Origin: Sternotherus odoratus
Lineage: Eukaryota; Chordata; Testudines; Kinosternidae
Direction of reading: 5' to 3'
Length of the DNA: 64,000 nt
Assembly (NCBI GenBank): GCA_032164245.1
Contig: JAVMKO010000010.1
Location: forward strand, 24,874,189 to 24,938,188
Shown here: positions 23,463-35,604 of the stretch, piece after piece
Numbering within the stretch: the first letter of the stretch is position 1
How the letters are laid out: each line of letters starts with the position of its first letter
Notes under the pieces: generated by a model
The model's input: the letters and a program-made list of their open reading frames with translations, nothing else
The model's database searches: none
What the model was told of the DNA's origin: nothing
Program-made: the position numbers and the translations under genes

Positions 23463-24170
23463 CAGGATGGGCAAACTACAGCCCGTGGGCCACGTCCATC
23501 ATGCAGGCTAATTCTGTCTGGCTCCCTAAGCTCTCAGCTGGGGAGGCTAGCTCCTCTCCCACTGTCGTCCCCCCCCCCCCCCCCGCAGCCTCAATGCACC
23601 ACACAAGCAGCTCTCTGGGGGGTGGGGCTGCCCTCTCCAGCGGATCAGCGCGGCAGCATGTCTGGCTCCGGGCCAGACATGCTGTTCTGAGCGGTGTGGT
23701 AAGGGGGCCAGGGCTGGGGACGGGGGTTTGGATAAGGGCCAGAGGGTCTTGGGGGGCGGTCAGGGAATGGGGAACGGGAGGGTTGGATGGGGTGTGGGAG
23801 TCCCAGAGGGCCTGTCAGGGGGCAGGGGTGTGGCTAGGCATCGGGGAAGTCAGGGGACGGGGAGCAGGGGAGTTGGATAGGGGGTGTGGTCCTGGGGGGT
23901 GATTAGGGGCAGAGGGGTCTGTGGAAGAGGCGTAGGGGACAAGGAGGGGGTGGGGTGGTTAGGGGCAGGAGTCTCTGGAGGAACTAGTCAGGGGACAAAA
24001 AGCGGGGGAGGGTTAGATGGTCGGGGGGCAGTCAGGGAGCGGGAAGTGGGTGGGGGTCGTATAGGGGGCGCGGTCAGGCTGTTTGTGGAGGCACAGCCTT
24101 CCCTACCCGGCCCTCCATACAATTTTGAACCCCAGTGTGGCCCTTGGGCCAAAATGTTTGCCCACCCATG
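23463..24170. mobile_element. Non-autonomous hAT element, 708 bp
   Basis: The ends CAGGATGGGCAAACTAC and TGTTTGCCCACCCATG are inverted repeats. Exact 8-bp duplications ATCTACAC flank it at 23455-23462 and 24171-24178. The core is G-rich with a degenerate GGGG repeat pattern (GGGGGCAGGG-type blocks) and a long C-run near 23570. Open frames of 95-133 codons inside are products of that G-richness. Confidence 0.92.
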
Positions 24171-24511
24171 ATCTACACAGTAGTTTTTAATTTACATATC
24201 TCAATTTATGCTCTCCTTTTTGAAGAGTTTATTTAAATCTGCCTCCGCCCCTAGGGGTATGTAGGAAGAAGTTTATTACAGACTCTTGTATGCTCTGTCA
24301 TTCTAGCAAAGAAACTTCGGCAAGGGGAACGCATTTACTATACATTGGCTATCCTGCCACAAGCAACTCTACAGCATCTTACTGCAGAGCTGCACTTTTT
24401 CCTTGCTTGCTTTGCTTGTTTTCTTGGCATTTCTTCAGGGGCTGGTATGTTCATGAAGATGAACATCTTTTCTTATAGATCAAGCTTATCATACATAAAT
24501 GCCTCTATGTA

Positions 24512-25297
24512 CAGTAGACTCTCAATTATCCAGGATGATAGGGAAAAAAATAATTCTGGTTAATAAAATCCCGGATAATCACCATCCATAGGAAATATGG
24601 GGAGAGGGGGTTGGTTCACCAGCCACCCTGCTCCGGGGGAAGAGGGTGTTGGTTCACTGGCTGCCCTGTGCCCTGGTGGGGATTTTTTTGTGTGTGCTTG
24701 GGGCGCAGCAAAGCCAGAGCCAGCCCTATGAGTTGTGCGTATTTTTTTTTTTGACATCCTGGTTAATCCACATTCTGGTTAATCCAGTGTTTCTCAAATA
24801 GTGGGGCGCGCCCCCCAGAGGGGGCGCAAGGCTCCGTAAAGGGGGGCTCATTTGACGTGCGCCATGCGCCGCTTGGAGTGGAACATGCTGCCCACGCGGG
24901 GCAGCGCGCGCTCGGGGCAGGCGCGGGCCAGCGAGCCGAGCGCGGCGCGGCGCAGCCTCACCGCGTAGCCCTGCGGCTTGCTGGACTGCCGCGGCTCCGC
25001 CGCCACGGCAGCATCGCCCCGCTAGCCCGCCCGCGGGCCCCGCGCAGCGCACGGCCCGGCGCAGAGCCGCGCTCAGTCACCGGCCGGCCGGGCTCGCATC
25101 CCCCGGGGGAGGCGCCCCCGCCTCCCGCCTGCCATCCTGGCCGGGCGCGCCGGGCCGCTGCGCCCTAGATATAGGCTGGCGAGGGGCGGAGAGGAGCGGG
25201 GGGGCGCGAAATGTTTTCTTCTTCCTAGGGGGGGCACGACAGAAAAAAATTGAGAAGCACTGGGTTAATCCAATCCTGGATAATTGAGCGTCTACTG
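24512..25297. mobile_element. Tigger/pogo-like element carrying a nested hAT
   Basis: The ends CAGTAGACTCTCAATTATCC and GGATAATTGAGCGTCTACTG are inverted repeats, with TA on each side (24510-24511 and 25298-25299). TA target sites and such ends are typical of Tc1/mariner-Tigger elements. No transposase remains. Without the inner hAT element (24785-25262 plus one 8-bp duplicate) the Tigger is only about 300 bp. Confidence 0.88.
24785..25262. mobile_element. hAT element, 478 bp, nested in the Tigger element
   Basis: The ends CAGTGTTTCTCAAATAGTGG and TTGAGAAGCACTG are inverted repeats. Exact 8-bp duplications GGTTAATC lie at 24777-24784 and 25263-25270. The CpG-dense core, with AGCGCGCGCTCG-like stretches, gives long accidental open frames. 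The same family recurs, reversed and cut by the window end, at 63639. Confidence 0.93.
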
Positions 25298-25627
25298 TAC
25301 ATACATTTTTTCAGATGTTAAGTAATACCAAAATAAAATGCATCTTATTTTTAGTACTACTTAAATTTCAGTAACTCTTGAAATGAATTATGAGCTCATG
25401 GAAATTAATAGGCTAATAATATAGGTTTCAATAGCTACATAAGTATGTGTGCATATAAGTTGTTTACTTGTGTTTTATAGGAGTATTTAAAACAGAAATA
25501 AAGAAATCACAGCGTAAAAGTAAACAGAATGCAGATTTACAAAACCCGAATTATCTCATTATGTCTACATATTAATAATTATGACTCAGTATAAAAGATT
25601 ACTAGGTATTCTGAGGTCCTGTTAGAG

Positions 25628-26529
25628 CAGGGGTGGGGAACCTTTTTTCTGCCGAGGGCCATTTGCACATTTATGTTGTCATTCGCGGGCCGCTCCCCCC
25701 CCCCCCCCCCGAGGAAGCCCAGGCTGGCAATGGGAGCTGAGACCCCCAGCTGGCAAGGGGCCAGCGGGGGGAACCCCAAAGCAGTGGCAGGTGGGGTGCT
25801 TAGCCCTGCACTGCTTTGGGGTTTCCCCCGCTGGCCCCTTGCCACCCAGGGTCCTACCACCTGCCCCAGTCAGCTCCCGCTATCAGCCTGGGTGTAGGGG
25901 GTGATCTTCCTTTACCCCTGCCCAGTCTCCCCCCCATCTAACCGCCTTCCCTCCCCCACCCCTGCCTGGCCCATCCCACCAAACCTAACCTCCTCCCCCC
26001 CTCCCACTCCCAACCCAGCCTCCTGCCCCCCCATGCCTGACCCGCCCAGCCTCCCCCCCACCAAACCTCCTTCTCTCCCGCACCCACGCCTCCACCCACA
26101 GCCTGGCCTCCCCCCCCACCCCCTTGCCTGCCCCCAGCCAGGCCTCCCCCCCCCACTGCCCCCTTGCCTGCCCCCCAGCCCATCCTCCCCCCCTTGACCG
26201 TCGGCTCCCCCAGGCGCTTCCCGGCCCCTACCTTCAGCGCGGAGCCGCCCCCGTCTGGCGGCCCGTGCGTGTCTTCTGCCCACGCCCCCAGGCGCTTCAG
26301 CACGGGGCCGGCGGCAGCGCTGCACGTCTTCTGCCCCTGCCCGCAGGCACTTCAGCGCGGGGCCGGCGGCGGCCCCAGGCGCTTCAGCGCGGAGTTGCCC
26401 CCGCCTGGCGGCACGCGCGCATCTTCTCCCCACACCCCAGTGCCTGACTCAGCCCTGACCCGCCGCGGGCCGGATGGAATGACTTGGCGGCCCGTATAAG
26501 GCCCGCGGGCCGGAGGTTCCCCACCCCTG
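25628..26529. mobile_element. Non-autonomous hAT element, 902 bp
   Basis: The ends CAGGGGTGGGGAACCTTTTT and GAGGTTCCCCACCCCTG are inverted repeats. Exact 8-bp duplications TGTTAGAG lie at 25620-25627 and 26530-26537. The core has a C-run, a long pyrimidine-rich CCCC-rich stretch and repeated GGCGCTTCAGC blocks at 26211-26385. Open frames of 93-173 codons are compositional. Confidence 0.92.
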
Positions 26530-26537
26530 TGTTAGAG

Positions 26538-27700
26538 AATGATACAACTAGAAATAATCACAAAGATGAGCTCAGAATTTTACTCTGAATTTCCTTGCTG
26601 CTGTGGACTAAGAATCTTACTAACATATTATTAACATTTTACACAGGGATTTGAGATTCTCAATATGTTTAAATGTAATAGTCAGACAAATAAAATACAG
26701 AGAAAAATGTATGAGTGATGCTGCTAATGTATAAGATTTCCATCCCACCTACTCTGTGAAATTAGCTGTGAAAAGTATAGTTTAAAATGCAAATATTCTT
26801 TTTCTCCTCTAAAAGTTCTTGATTTCCCTCTCCAATTATATAGATAGCTCTCCTTTTAGCTGCAGTCTGAGAGATTATCACAGAGACTAATCTTGAAGAG
26901 AAAAGATAAACTAGAAAAGAAAAATGCTTTTATTTGGAGGGAAAGGAAGACTTCAAAACTCGTTCTTTATAACTGTTATGTTATAAGAAATCCATATTAT
27001 GCAGAACAAGGATGAAAATTTTCCATCAAAGGGTAGTAACTGTCATATATGCTGATACCGTCTAAGAGGTCATTTACATTAATTACTGATAGTTTGTTAA
27101 ATGCTTGCATTATCATATAAGGAAGGACACACATCAGTAATGCTGATGGTGAAAAACGTTTCAAAGTGAAATAAGTAGTACTTCTGATAGGAAATAATTT
27201 CATAGAAATCCAAAACAGCCGTTTGGAAAATATTCTCTTTCCCATTCCTGAGAACATTCTAACAGTTTCCAAGAAGACCCTAAATGATTGATTAACCAGC
27301 TCACCTAATGATTGTTAAATGCTTTGAAGGGATAACGCCCCCTCTTCTACAGGCATGAAGAGATGTTCCCACACTAGAACTGCACTGGTTCTGAGGCACT
27401 GGGGAGACAGGTTACTGGGATCCCATACCAGGAATGTGCATCCAGCTGCATGGGACCATTTTCCTAGCTACGGCAGAGAGGGATGGTGGTGGGATTGGGG
27501 TAGGCTGGTATATGTGTATAGTCATAGATTCCTCCCCTGTCCCTCAGAGGGAACAAGCAAAGTGGAGGCTAATGCTGTCATAAAGATGCACTAGTGGCTA
27601 AAGAGTGACTTCGCTCCTGCTTCTTGAGCTGGGAATCCCTGTACCTCTCGGTAGAAGATGATCTGAAAGGAATGGGTACTGTCAAGATTCTGATTTAGCT
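26538..27700. other. Intronic DNA without supported feature
   Basis: AT-rich sequence with no splice-supported exon or recognisable element. Confidence 0.4.
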
Positions 27701-27718
27701 TCGCTGGCAAACGCCTGT

Positions 27719-27810
27719 AGACCTCATATTAGTCATCAGTACACCACCTACCTGTAGTTCTAGCCATGGTACGTCAGGTAGGTGGTGTATTGATGACTAA
27801 TATGCGGTCT
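27719..27810. repeat. Pre-miRNA-like hairpin, 36-bp stem
   Basis: The arms 27719-27754 and 27775-27810 pair at 34 of 36 positions around a 20-base loop. The arms include CATATTAGTCATCA and TGATGACTAATATG, and CACCACCTACCTG with CAGGTAGGTGGTG. The size fits a miRNA precursor or a small palindromic MITE. No family match is recognised and no second copy is seen in the window. Confidence 0.85.
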
Positions 27811-28092
27811 TTGTGTGTGTAGGATGTAGTTATGACAGGTTGGTAGCTTGTTGTATATGATTACTGTAAAACCCAGATGGTTAAGGAAAGCTTTGTCAGA
27901 CTAAATGGTTGCTACGTAAATTAGTATTTGTGTCTATGTTGCCATCTGTAGCTGGTCCACAAATGGTGAAAATCTGAGTACTATTAATTCCAGATAACAA
28001 AAATACTCCTCTATTTTAACTGGTTGGAAGTCTGTGGTTTCTGTTTTTTTTTTTTTTCAAGGAATATCTGTGATGACTGTATGTGGGTAGCA

Positions 28093-28218
28093 TAGGATGA
28101 CCAGACAGCAAGTGTGAAAAATTGGGACAGAGGGTGATAGGAGTAATAGGAGCCTATATAAGGAAAAGCCCCAAATATCAGGACTGTCCCTATAAAATCA
28201 GGACATCTGGTCACTCTA
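28093..28218. mobile_element. Short inverted-repeat MITE, copy 2 of 3
   Basis: The ends TAGGATGACCAGACAGC and GACATCTGGTCACTCTA are inverted repeats. Internal AATAGGAGCCTATATAAGG and CTGTCCCTATAAAATCAGG match the other copies. Confidence 0.82.
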
Positions 28219-28799
28219 GAGCAGCAAGTGGATTGTGATAGCTAGTCATGGCTCATCTCAGTCTGATAGTGGCAGAAAACAGGATAATGAAACAGGGCAA
28301 GAGTTTTGCAGACCTCAGATATAGGGATGAAAAAAGGACAGAATCCATCTGCAGCATCTCATATCCCTTTCCTTTTTGTATCCCTTCCCAGCACTGCTGC
28401 CCTCTGCCTATCCAGGTTAGCCCCCACCTTCCAGTTCTTCTCTAGAAGATACTGTGCTTCTCTGGATGATGTACAGTCTTTGAAAAGTACAGCTTCAAGG
28501 GCACATAGAGTACAAATCCTGTGCTGCATGTCTCAAGCTGGGCATCTACCTGCAGCTTAGAAATGTTATAGATGTGCAAAGCAACAAAATTTTGAAGATA
28601 AATTAATTTTTTACAGCCCTTTCCACTCCACTCTCAAAACTACAGGCTGGTTTCTTTCTGAAAAGGCAAGAATTTCAAGTATCAGATGTGCATGGGGAAG
28701 GGAAATGAATTGAAACCTTTCCTCTTCATAGGAAATTAGGGAAAATCCTTGATACTTCTGTTAAAGTCCTTGGGTCAAGGTCAACTCAATAGAGCATAT

Positions 28800-29735
28800 C
28801 ATTCTTTAGTTCAAAATGGGGAAATTGGGCAGCTTGGATGTTGGACCTCCTGGGTAACCTTTCTGTCTATCACTGCTATCCAAGCATATGACTCACTCAA
28901 GGTCTCATCTTCCTTTTGCCCACATATGTGATCATAGATTGGATTAAATGTACTAAATCTATGGCAGGAGGATGAACCTCCTGGAGAGGGTCTCCCAGAT
29001 CTGAAGGCACTTTTCCCTCTTCTGATTGGGCATATCCATCTGCTGAGATGGCTTCCCTGGTTCTGTCTCCCCAACCAAATGGGTCTGTAACCAAGCCCAG
29101 CCTTCTTCTCAGTGTTGCCTTTGAAATTTACTAATCCTCTGGATTTGGCAGACCCTTCCAAAAGGTCAGATTTCAGTACTAGAAATATCTTATCTAACTG
29201 TTGGGATATTGGTTCAGCTGGAGTAGAGGACCTGATTGGCGGATGAACAAGCAGGGGAACTGTTGCCAGTTTCTCCCAATTATAACCTTCTAGGGAAGGT
29301 GTTCTGTCATGCCAACCTGAATTTTCGCTTCATGCTCACCCACCTTCAGTTGTACCCAAGCTGTGGAGTAAGAGTGGACATCCCCATGCACATATGCCAC
29401 CTTGAAGGGGCAGTCATAGTGGAGGTTGCTAAGGTTTATCAGGGACTCTCAAACCAGGGTTTGGGAGTACCCTGAGTCTACCAGCCAGACTTGGGACACC
29501 CTCCTCCAGTGACTTCAGCCACGTAGGCCTTATGCCGCTGTTTAAGCCTGGGCTGAGAGCTCAAACAGCTTAGACCCCCACAGTCTAAGAAATCACATTC
29601 CATGATGGGACAGGACCAGCTGAAGTGTCCTGGTCTCCCACAGTGAAAGCATACCAATGGGCTTCTTGCTGACCCCCTCTCTTCGGGACTTCTGGGGTGC
29701 AGCTCTGGGATGGGACGGTAGGTACCCATCATGAC
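28800..29735 (-). pseudogene. Ty3/gypsy-like gag-pol relic: zinc knuckle and protease region
   Basis: On the minus strand, near 29660, the sequence reads CFHCGRPGHFSWSC, a CCHC zinc knuckle, then a spacer. Near 29410-29280 another frame reads VAYVHGDVHSYSTAWVQLKV, then IQVGMTEHLP, a stop, and VIIGRNWQQFP. A zinc knuckle followed by a C-terminal protease-like segment ending in a GRDW-type motif is seen in metaviral (Ty3/gypsy) elements. Stops and frame changes make it inactive. The lower part (28811-29161) keeps a long open frame that I could not match. LTRs were not found nearby. Confidence 0.62.
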
Positions 29736-29744
29736 TAAGGCTAT

Positions 29745-29851
29745 GATTTAGTAACAGGTATTTTTAGTAAATAAGTCATGGAGAGGTCATGGGCAATAAA
29801 CATTCCCGTGACCTGTCCATGACTTTTACTAAAAATACCTGTAATTAAATC
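29745..29851. repeat. Palindromic MITE, about 107 bp
   Basis: The arms GATTTAGTAACAGGTATTTT and AAAATACCTGTAATTAAATC are inverted, and the symmetry continues through TCATGGAGAGGTCATGGG against CCCGTGACCTGTCCATGA with a small centre. The whole element folds into one hairpin. Confidence 0.82.
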
Positions 29852-29859
29852 TTTGGGGG

Positions 29860-30300
29860 GGAGGGGCCTGGAGGGTGATGGGGGATCACTGCTGAGGGAG
29901 GAATTGGAGTGGTGGGGGGGCTTGCTGGGTGGACCGTTTGGGGCCAGTGGCACCAACTGCTCAGGGCTACAAACAGCAGCTGCTCCAGCTGGGGACTGCT
30001 CAGGCTCTCTCTCACTCTCCTTGGCTTCTGGCAACACTGCCCTGCCCTACCCTGCAGCTCCCTCAGTCACCCATACACCATTCACACTCCTCCAGCTCCA
30101 GCAAGGAACTGATCTTACTCTGCCCTGCAGCTCTTCTTATAGTGACCTGCTGGGCCCTGATTAGCTGTGTCCCACACAGCCACTCTAGTCAGCTTGGAGG
30201 ACTCTTTCCATTGACCTTATCTTGGGTGGGGTGTGTCAGGGACACGAGCCCTCCAGCAGGGGATCTCAGAGGGTCAGGTATACTCCATCACAAAGCTGTA
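29860..30300. other. GC-richer unassigned stretch
   Basis: CTCC-rich and GGGG-rich sequence lies just beyond the palindromic MITE. It holds accidental open frames of up to 124 codons on the + strand with no recognised motif. It may be a repeat core, but no termini were found. Confidence 0.35.
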
Positions 30301-33300
30301 TAAAAAGAATATAAATATACTGTATTGAAGCTTTACATTGTTTCCTTTAGCCATATTTTTGCATTTTTAAAAATATAGTAAGTTAATAATCAATTAACTT
30401 AAGTCAAGTAATAGCATTTGCATTGATTATATTCAGCCATTATGTTCTGATTCAGACATAGCAACATATCTGTTACATAACAAAAGATGGCTTAAATTTT
30501 CAACCAGGCATAAGGGAATTGGGTGTTCAACTAACGGAAGACAGGCACCTTTGAAAAATCCTGCTAATACAATTACTTACTTATAGTGAAAAGCCATATT
30601 GAAGAGGATACCTTTTGGATATTTGTTTAATCCTGAAAGGTAATGAGCATCTCCAGAATCTATTGAAGTTGGAGGTCCTCAAGGCCCTGAGATTTGGGGC
30701 CATCACAGACACAGTCCTGAATCCACTGAAATCAGAGTTCAGCTACTGATATAAGTGATTCTGGATTCTGCACTGTATTTGTATGGTTCTTCAGTCATTA
30801 GTACTGGAGAGCTAAAGAATTTTTATTGCTATTTGAATATTGACATACTAATGTGCTTTTTTGTGAATGATATAAATGTAAGTGATTTATTTTTAGCACC
30901 ATCTGTTACTCATCATGAGTCTGATTTAATTAGGAGATTGTGATCTGTTGGTATGATTATACTCTGGTTGTTTTATGATTCATGCAATTACAGAAATAAG
31001 ATTATTGTTAATAGGCAGTATATTTTAATTATACTATTGGCATTAGCAGTATTGAAAATGTTGTGAGGGTTATTATCTTGGACGTAGTTGATTACTATTG
31101 AATTAATAGAACATGGGAGCCATGATACATCATCTGGTTAGGGGTTGTGTTATAAGTATTCTAATAGGCTAAGAAGAAAATGACAGGTTTTGATTACTTA
31201 AGCATCAAGATTCCAATTCAGCAATCATTTAAGCATGTGCTTAACTTTAAACACATACGTAAATCAATTTGCTTAAACTTAAGATTGTGCTTAAGTGCTC
31301 TGAGTTGAGATCTAAATACACTAGGACTGCTTATTTGATTCTTGCATTTTCAGTAGTGAATATTGTTAATAGGTAGTACACATAAATAATGTCATTTGCT
31401 CTTTTTAATTCATTGCAAATGCACTCTGAATTGTGTTGTATTTTAAATAATTGTATAATTGATAAATGTTACTGTAAGAACTATTAGTAATCTTACACCA
31501 GGTGAAAGAGGTGATGTCATGATATCAGAGCTGATAACCTGTTTAGACAGCATCACAATTGGACATGATGATGACACACTATTTTCATTCTTTTACATTT
31601 TAGTTCTCTAGTAAACTTTGTGGTGCTGAATGCATTTGCTACATTTCGGACAATCCATTTTAGTAACAGGAAATCAAAAGAGAATGTTGGTGGGGGGATT
31701 TGGGGAAAGAGATTGGGGGTTTGTCTTTTTTTAAAAAATGTAATTAGTGAAATTTTAGCTTTTGGACAAAGTACAGTTCCATTTTTCTCTTTTTGTTAGG
31801 CTTGAAAGAATTAGATTTTTATTACTAAATGTTGGTAGGTAAATGTCTATTTCACCATACTTACACAAACTTACAAAAAACAATAATAAACATTTAAAGA
31901 AAGACAAAGTAAGAAAAATGCTGCTTGAGAACTTAGTTTGATTTAAGGATATTTAATTTGTATATTTTGATGTAATGTTAGCAATTTGTGATTTAACAGT
32001 TATACAGCTTTAACTTTTTTGAATCTCAACATCTGCTGGCATTAAATAACTGTCTGACACTCCCTATTGTCTGAACCCTGATAACGTTCCATAATTGTGT
32101 AAATTTAAAGTGATGCAAATTTACAAAATGCTTAAAATAAACATTAATATTATTTGTCAACATTATTGAAAAAAATCAAATTCTGCCAACCCTACTTTTA
32201 CTGTAAGATTTCATATAGAGAAGATGGAAGAGTTGTGAATTTCTCTTGCTGCTGCCTATGTGACTGTACTGCTGTGGTCAAAACCAGAAGATTAACCCAG
32301 AATGCTGTATGTGTGGTGAATGGATATCTTTTGCTTTATTGCTGCCTATATTATGATTTTCACTCTGTTTATTATGTGTAGTGATGCTTTGAGGGTTTTT
32401 AGGTCTTGCTTGTTATTAACTTCCGTAGAAGCATGTGATGACAGCCTTATGTCACTACTCTAATCTCTCTGTTCAGTTTTTTAAATTTAGGATATTCTAT
32501 GAAAAAATCACTCCCTTGTTTGAAAATGTTATTATTCCAAAATCATTGATGTTATTACAGTTGTAAATAAAATCAGCAGTGAAGAACTAAAATAATTCAA
32601 GCAGCAGACTGTGCTGTTAGCTAGTTTACCGCATAATATGCTATATGGTTTTCTGGACTTCATTGCAAAACATGGATTTATTGCTATCTTTATATTTTTC
32701 TGTAGCCAATAATTTTTCTTCTATTAAAGCTTTGGATAAAATGGCTTGTGGGGTGATACATTTTATTTAGTTCGGTTTGATTTTTAACTAGAAGAGTTCA
32801 ATGTTTTAGGTACTTTAAGATTATAACTACATCAGAAAAAAATAATTCACTTATGTACATATCTGTGAAATCATTCAGAATGCATGAATTAGAATATAAA
32901 TTCAATCCTTTTCCGTCTTTTCCCAGGACTAAGGCATAAGAGGAATGACATTTTAAAAAGTCCTGCAGTTATTTCGATCTTGCCTTTGTATAAGTGGAAG
33001 GGAATACTCACTACCCCAGATGGACTCCTGTAGATGCCCTTAATTTGTTATTGTTCATGGCAGTGTAGTCATTATGCAGCTGTTTCTGAGAATTCCTCTG
33101 TAGTAGCTCAAACATGCTTCAAAATGTTATAGTACAGTACGGCAAGACATTTGCTGCAAGTGAAATAATTCAGTAAGATAATGTTTTCATCTACTGATAT
33201 CCAGATTTATTCTGTATCAGTCTCTTATGATAAAGCAGTTTTAACATACTCTGGTTATCTAAGATAACTCAGATGAATCTCTCCCATCTTGTAATACCTA

Positions 33301-34450
33301 TAATTTTTACCAACTATGAGCACATTTTACATTAAGTGAAATAAAAATATTTTAGAGATTTTTTTCATATGTGATTAGTCCATTAAATGGAAAAACTGTT
33401 TCAAAGACAATATTTATAATTGCTATTATTTAATACATGCAATTAGTATCATTACATTCAGGGGGGGGGGAATCACTTAATTTCTTTTATACTGATGTTG
33501 CTGGGACAACTTTGAAATATAAAATATGCTTTGTCTGGCACATCAGTTCTTTCTGCTAGTTTGACTGAAAGGGCAAAATATTACTGACCTCTGTTCCAAG
33601 GCATCTCTCTTTCAGCACTGATGGGAAAGAGGAGAATATTTTCAATGTTCTTCACTTCTCCCATGTTGCCTTTTGATTTAAAAATATCCCAAGTTTTATT
33701 ACAGTGATATTTAAATATCAAGGCAGACTGTTAGGTGTTAGACTTCATGCTCACTGTGTGAAACTGAAATTTAACCTGAGGACGTGAACCACAAGTGAAG
33801 AACTAACTGAATCTGCTAAATTTCAAATTGTGACTGACTTTCTTCCCATTATTTAAATCAGAATATTATCACAGTTGTATTGGTGGAAACCCTTCAAATA
33901 TATTTCTCAGAAATGCCTATTTTCTGTAATGTTAAGTAAAGAGGAACAAATTAAATGTGTTGGTTCCTCATTTAAAATAAACATTAAAGATAAGTCCCTG
34001 AACAGGTTCAGAATGACATATTAAATCTACAGCAGACAATAACTCCTTAATATTGATTACACAACCTATAGGATTGCCATTTCATTTGATTTAGAAATGT
34101 ACTTTTGAATAGATACAATTGTGCACATTAGAAACTATTCTTGCAATAACTATATTTGAAATTGGAGCTGTAGGGACTCCGTTGGAGTGAATGGAAATAT
34201 TTCACATAGTATCTGGCTGATTACTTCAGTGCCATCATGCTGTTTGCATATCTGTGGGTGAGTTGTCAGGTCTCTCCTTACTCATGAAGAAAAATGTCAA
34301 AAAAGATCTAGGCTGTCATGTATGCTCCCTTTATATTATATAATATCAGATCCCTTTCATGTGATTGTATAGCCTTCTAGCTTACAGTATTCCTTCACTC
34401 GCAATATTTACATCCTCATCTACACATACTCTCTCTTAAACTGAGACCAC
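30300..34450. other. AT-rich intronic DNA, few features
   Basis: No exon is supported. A poly-G run lies near 33462, and an old palindromic repeat fragment is listed separately at 31198. Nothing else was recognised. Confidence 0.45.
31198..31312. repeat. Old palindromic repeat fragment
   Basis: CATTTAAGCATGTGCTTAAC and a related TGTGCTTAAGTGCTCTG block flank TTAAACACATACGTAAATC. This is a common palindromic pattern in this window. Confidence 0.45.
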
Positions 34451-34560
34451 AAGCTAAGTGCTGTACAAACACACAAGACGACATGGATCCTTCCTTGAGG
34501 ACCTTACAATTTATAGTTAGAAATAGAAATTTTAAACTTAGGGCCTTTTTAAAATTTATC
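34450..34560 (+). repeat. MIR/CORE-SINE-like tail
   Basis: AAGTGCTGTACAAACACAC, then CCTTGAGGACCTTACAATTT, matches the usual MIR-type tail order. Confidence 0.5.
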
Positions 34561-34826
34561 ACTATTTTAGAATGTTCTATTGAAATAGCTTTGTACAAGA
34601 GTGTTAACAAGAGCCTGTTAAACTTTCATCAACATTTGAATGCAGGATTGCGGTGATTTCCTTGTCTTTTAGGTCATGCGCTCTGCTTCTGGACATGCTA
34701 AATTACTGTGATAGCAGTTACTTAATCCTGGGACTGATTAACATACTTTGAAGAGCAATATTTTTTCCCTTGGAGTATACTAGATTGCACCAAATAATTG
34801 TGTGTGTTTGTTTTGTTAGCAGGAGT

Positions 34827-34938
34827 TAGGGTGACCAGACAGCAAATGTGAAAAATTGGGGCAGGGTGTGGGGGGTAATAGGAACCTATAAGAAAAATCA
34901 CGACTGTGCCTATAAAATCGGGACATCTGGTCACCCTA
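34827..34938. mobile_element. Short inverted-repeat MITE, copy 3 of 3
   Basis: The ends TAGGGTGACCAGACAGC and GACATCTGGTCACCCTA are inverted repeats. The body, with GGGGGGTAATAGGAACCT and GTGCCTATAAAATCGGG, matches the other two copies. This is the best-preserved copy of the termini. Confidence 0.87.
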
Positions 34939-35604
34939 GGAGAAGTTGATAACCAGCTCCTCCACAGGGTCTTCACTCTCACTTCAGATTAAACAAATTG
35001 AACACTGGGTACAGTCACTATGAGTAGAATTTACCTGTGTGCTAAAGATCAGCACAAAGCCTGAGCACTTAAGTCCCATTTAAACTTTATCCTTGGGAGT
35101 TTAAGTGGGATTTAATATGTTTGTAGGCCTTGTGCTGGCCCCCTGCACAACATTAATTTTACATATATTTTGAAGAACTAAGTATTAACAATTCCAGAGA
35201 TGTGCCCTTAATATAAGTTTGCTAGGTGATGGTATGATTGAATGTATAGTGGGGATTGGTTCATCCTTTGGCTAGTCCCAGGATCAAGAGAAACAGAAGA
35301 TGGCTTAGAGCCACCATTGCTTCCCTGCCTCCTGCGGCTGTGGGTCTAACTTCAAATATTTCAATTCCAGAACAAGGTTGTGTTTATAGTAACTCATAGA
35401 TCAATTTCTAAAAAATGGGCACATTTCTTCTTCACTTAAATATAAGCATCTTGAAAACCTAGTGCTTTATCTGTTATTCTTGTTTATGTTAGTCTAGTAA
35501 TTCTAGTAATATAGTATTTTTACTTTGAAAATAAGGTTTTTTGACCAATGTATAAAGAAGTGCAATGCCACAATTTCATTTTCTTCTGCTCTTGAAAGCA
35601 GATT

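Noticed and set aside
25901..26499. Proline-rich open frames on the + strand and glycine-rich ones on the minus strand
   Set aside because: They lie wholly within a hAT element with exact target duplications and reflect C-runs.
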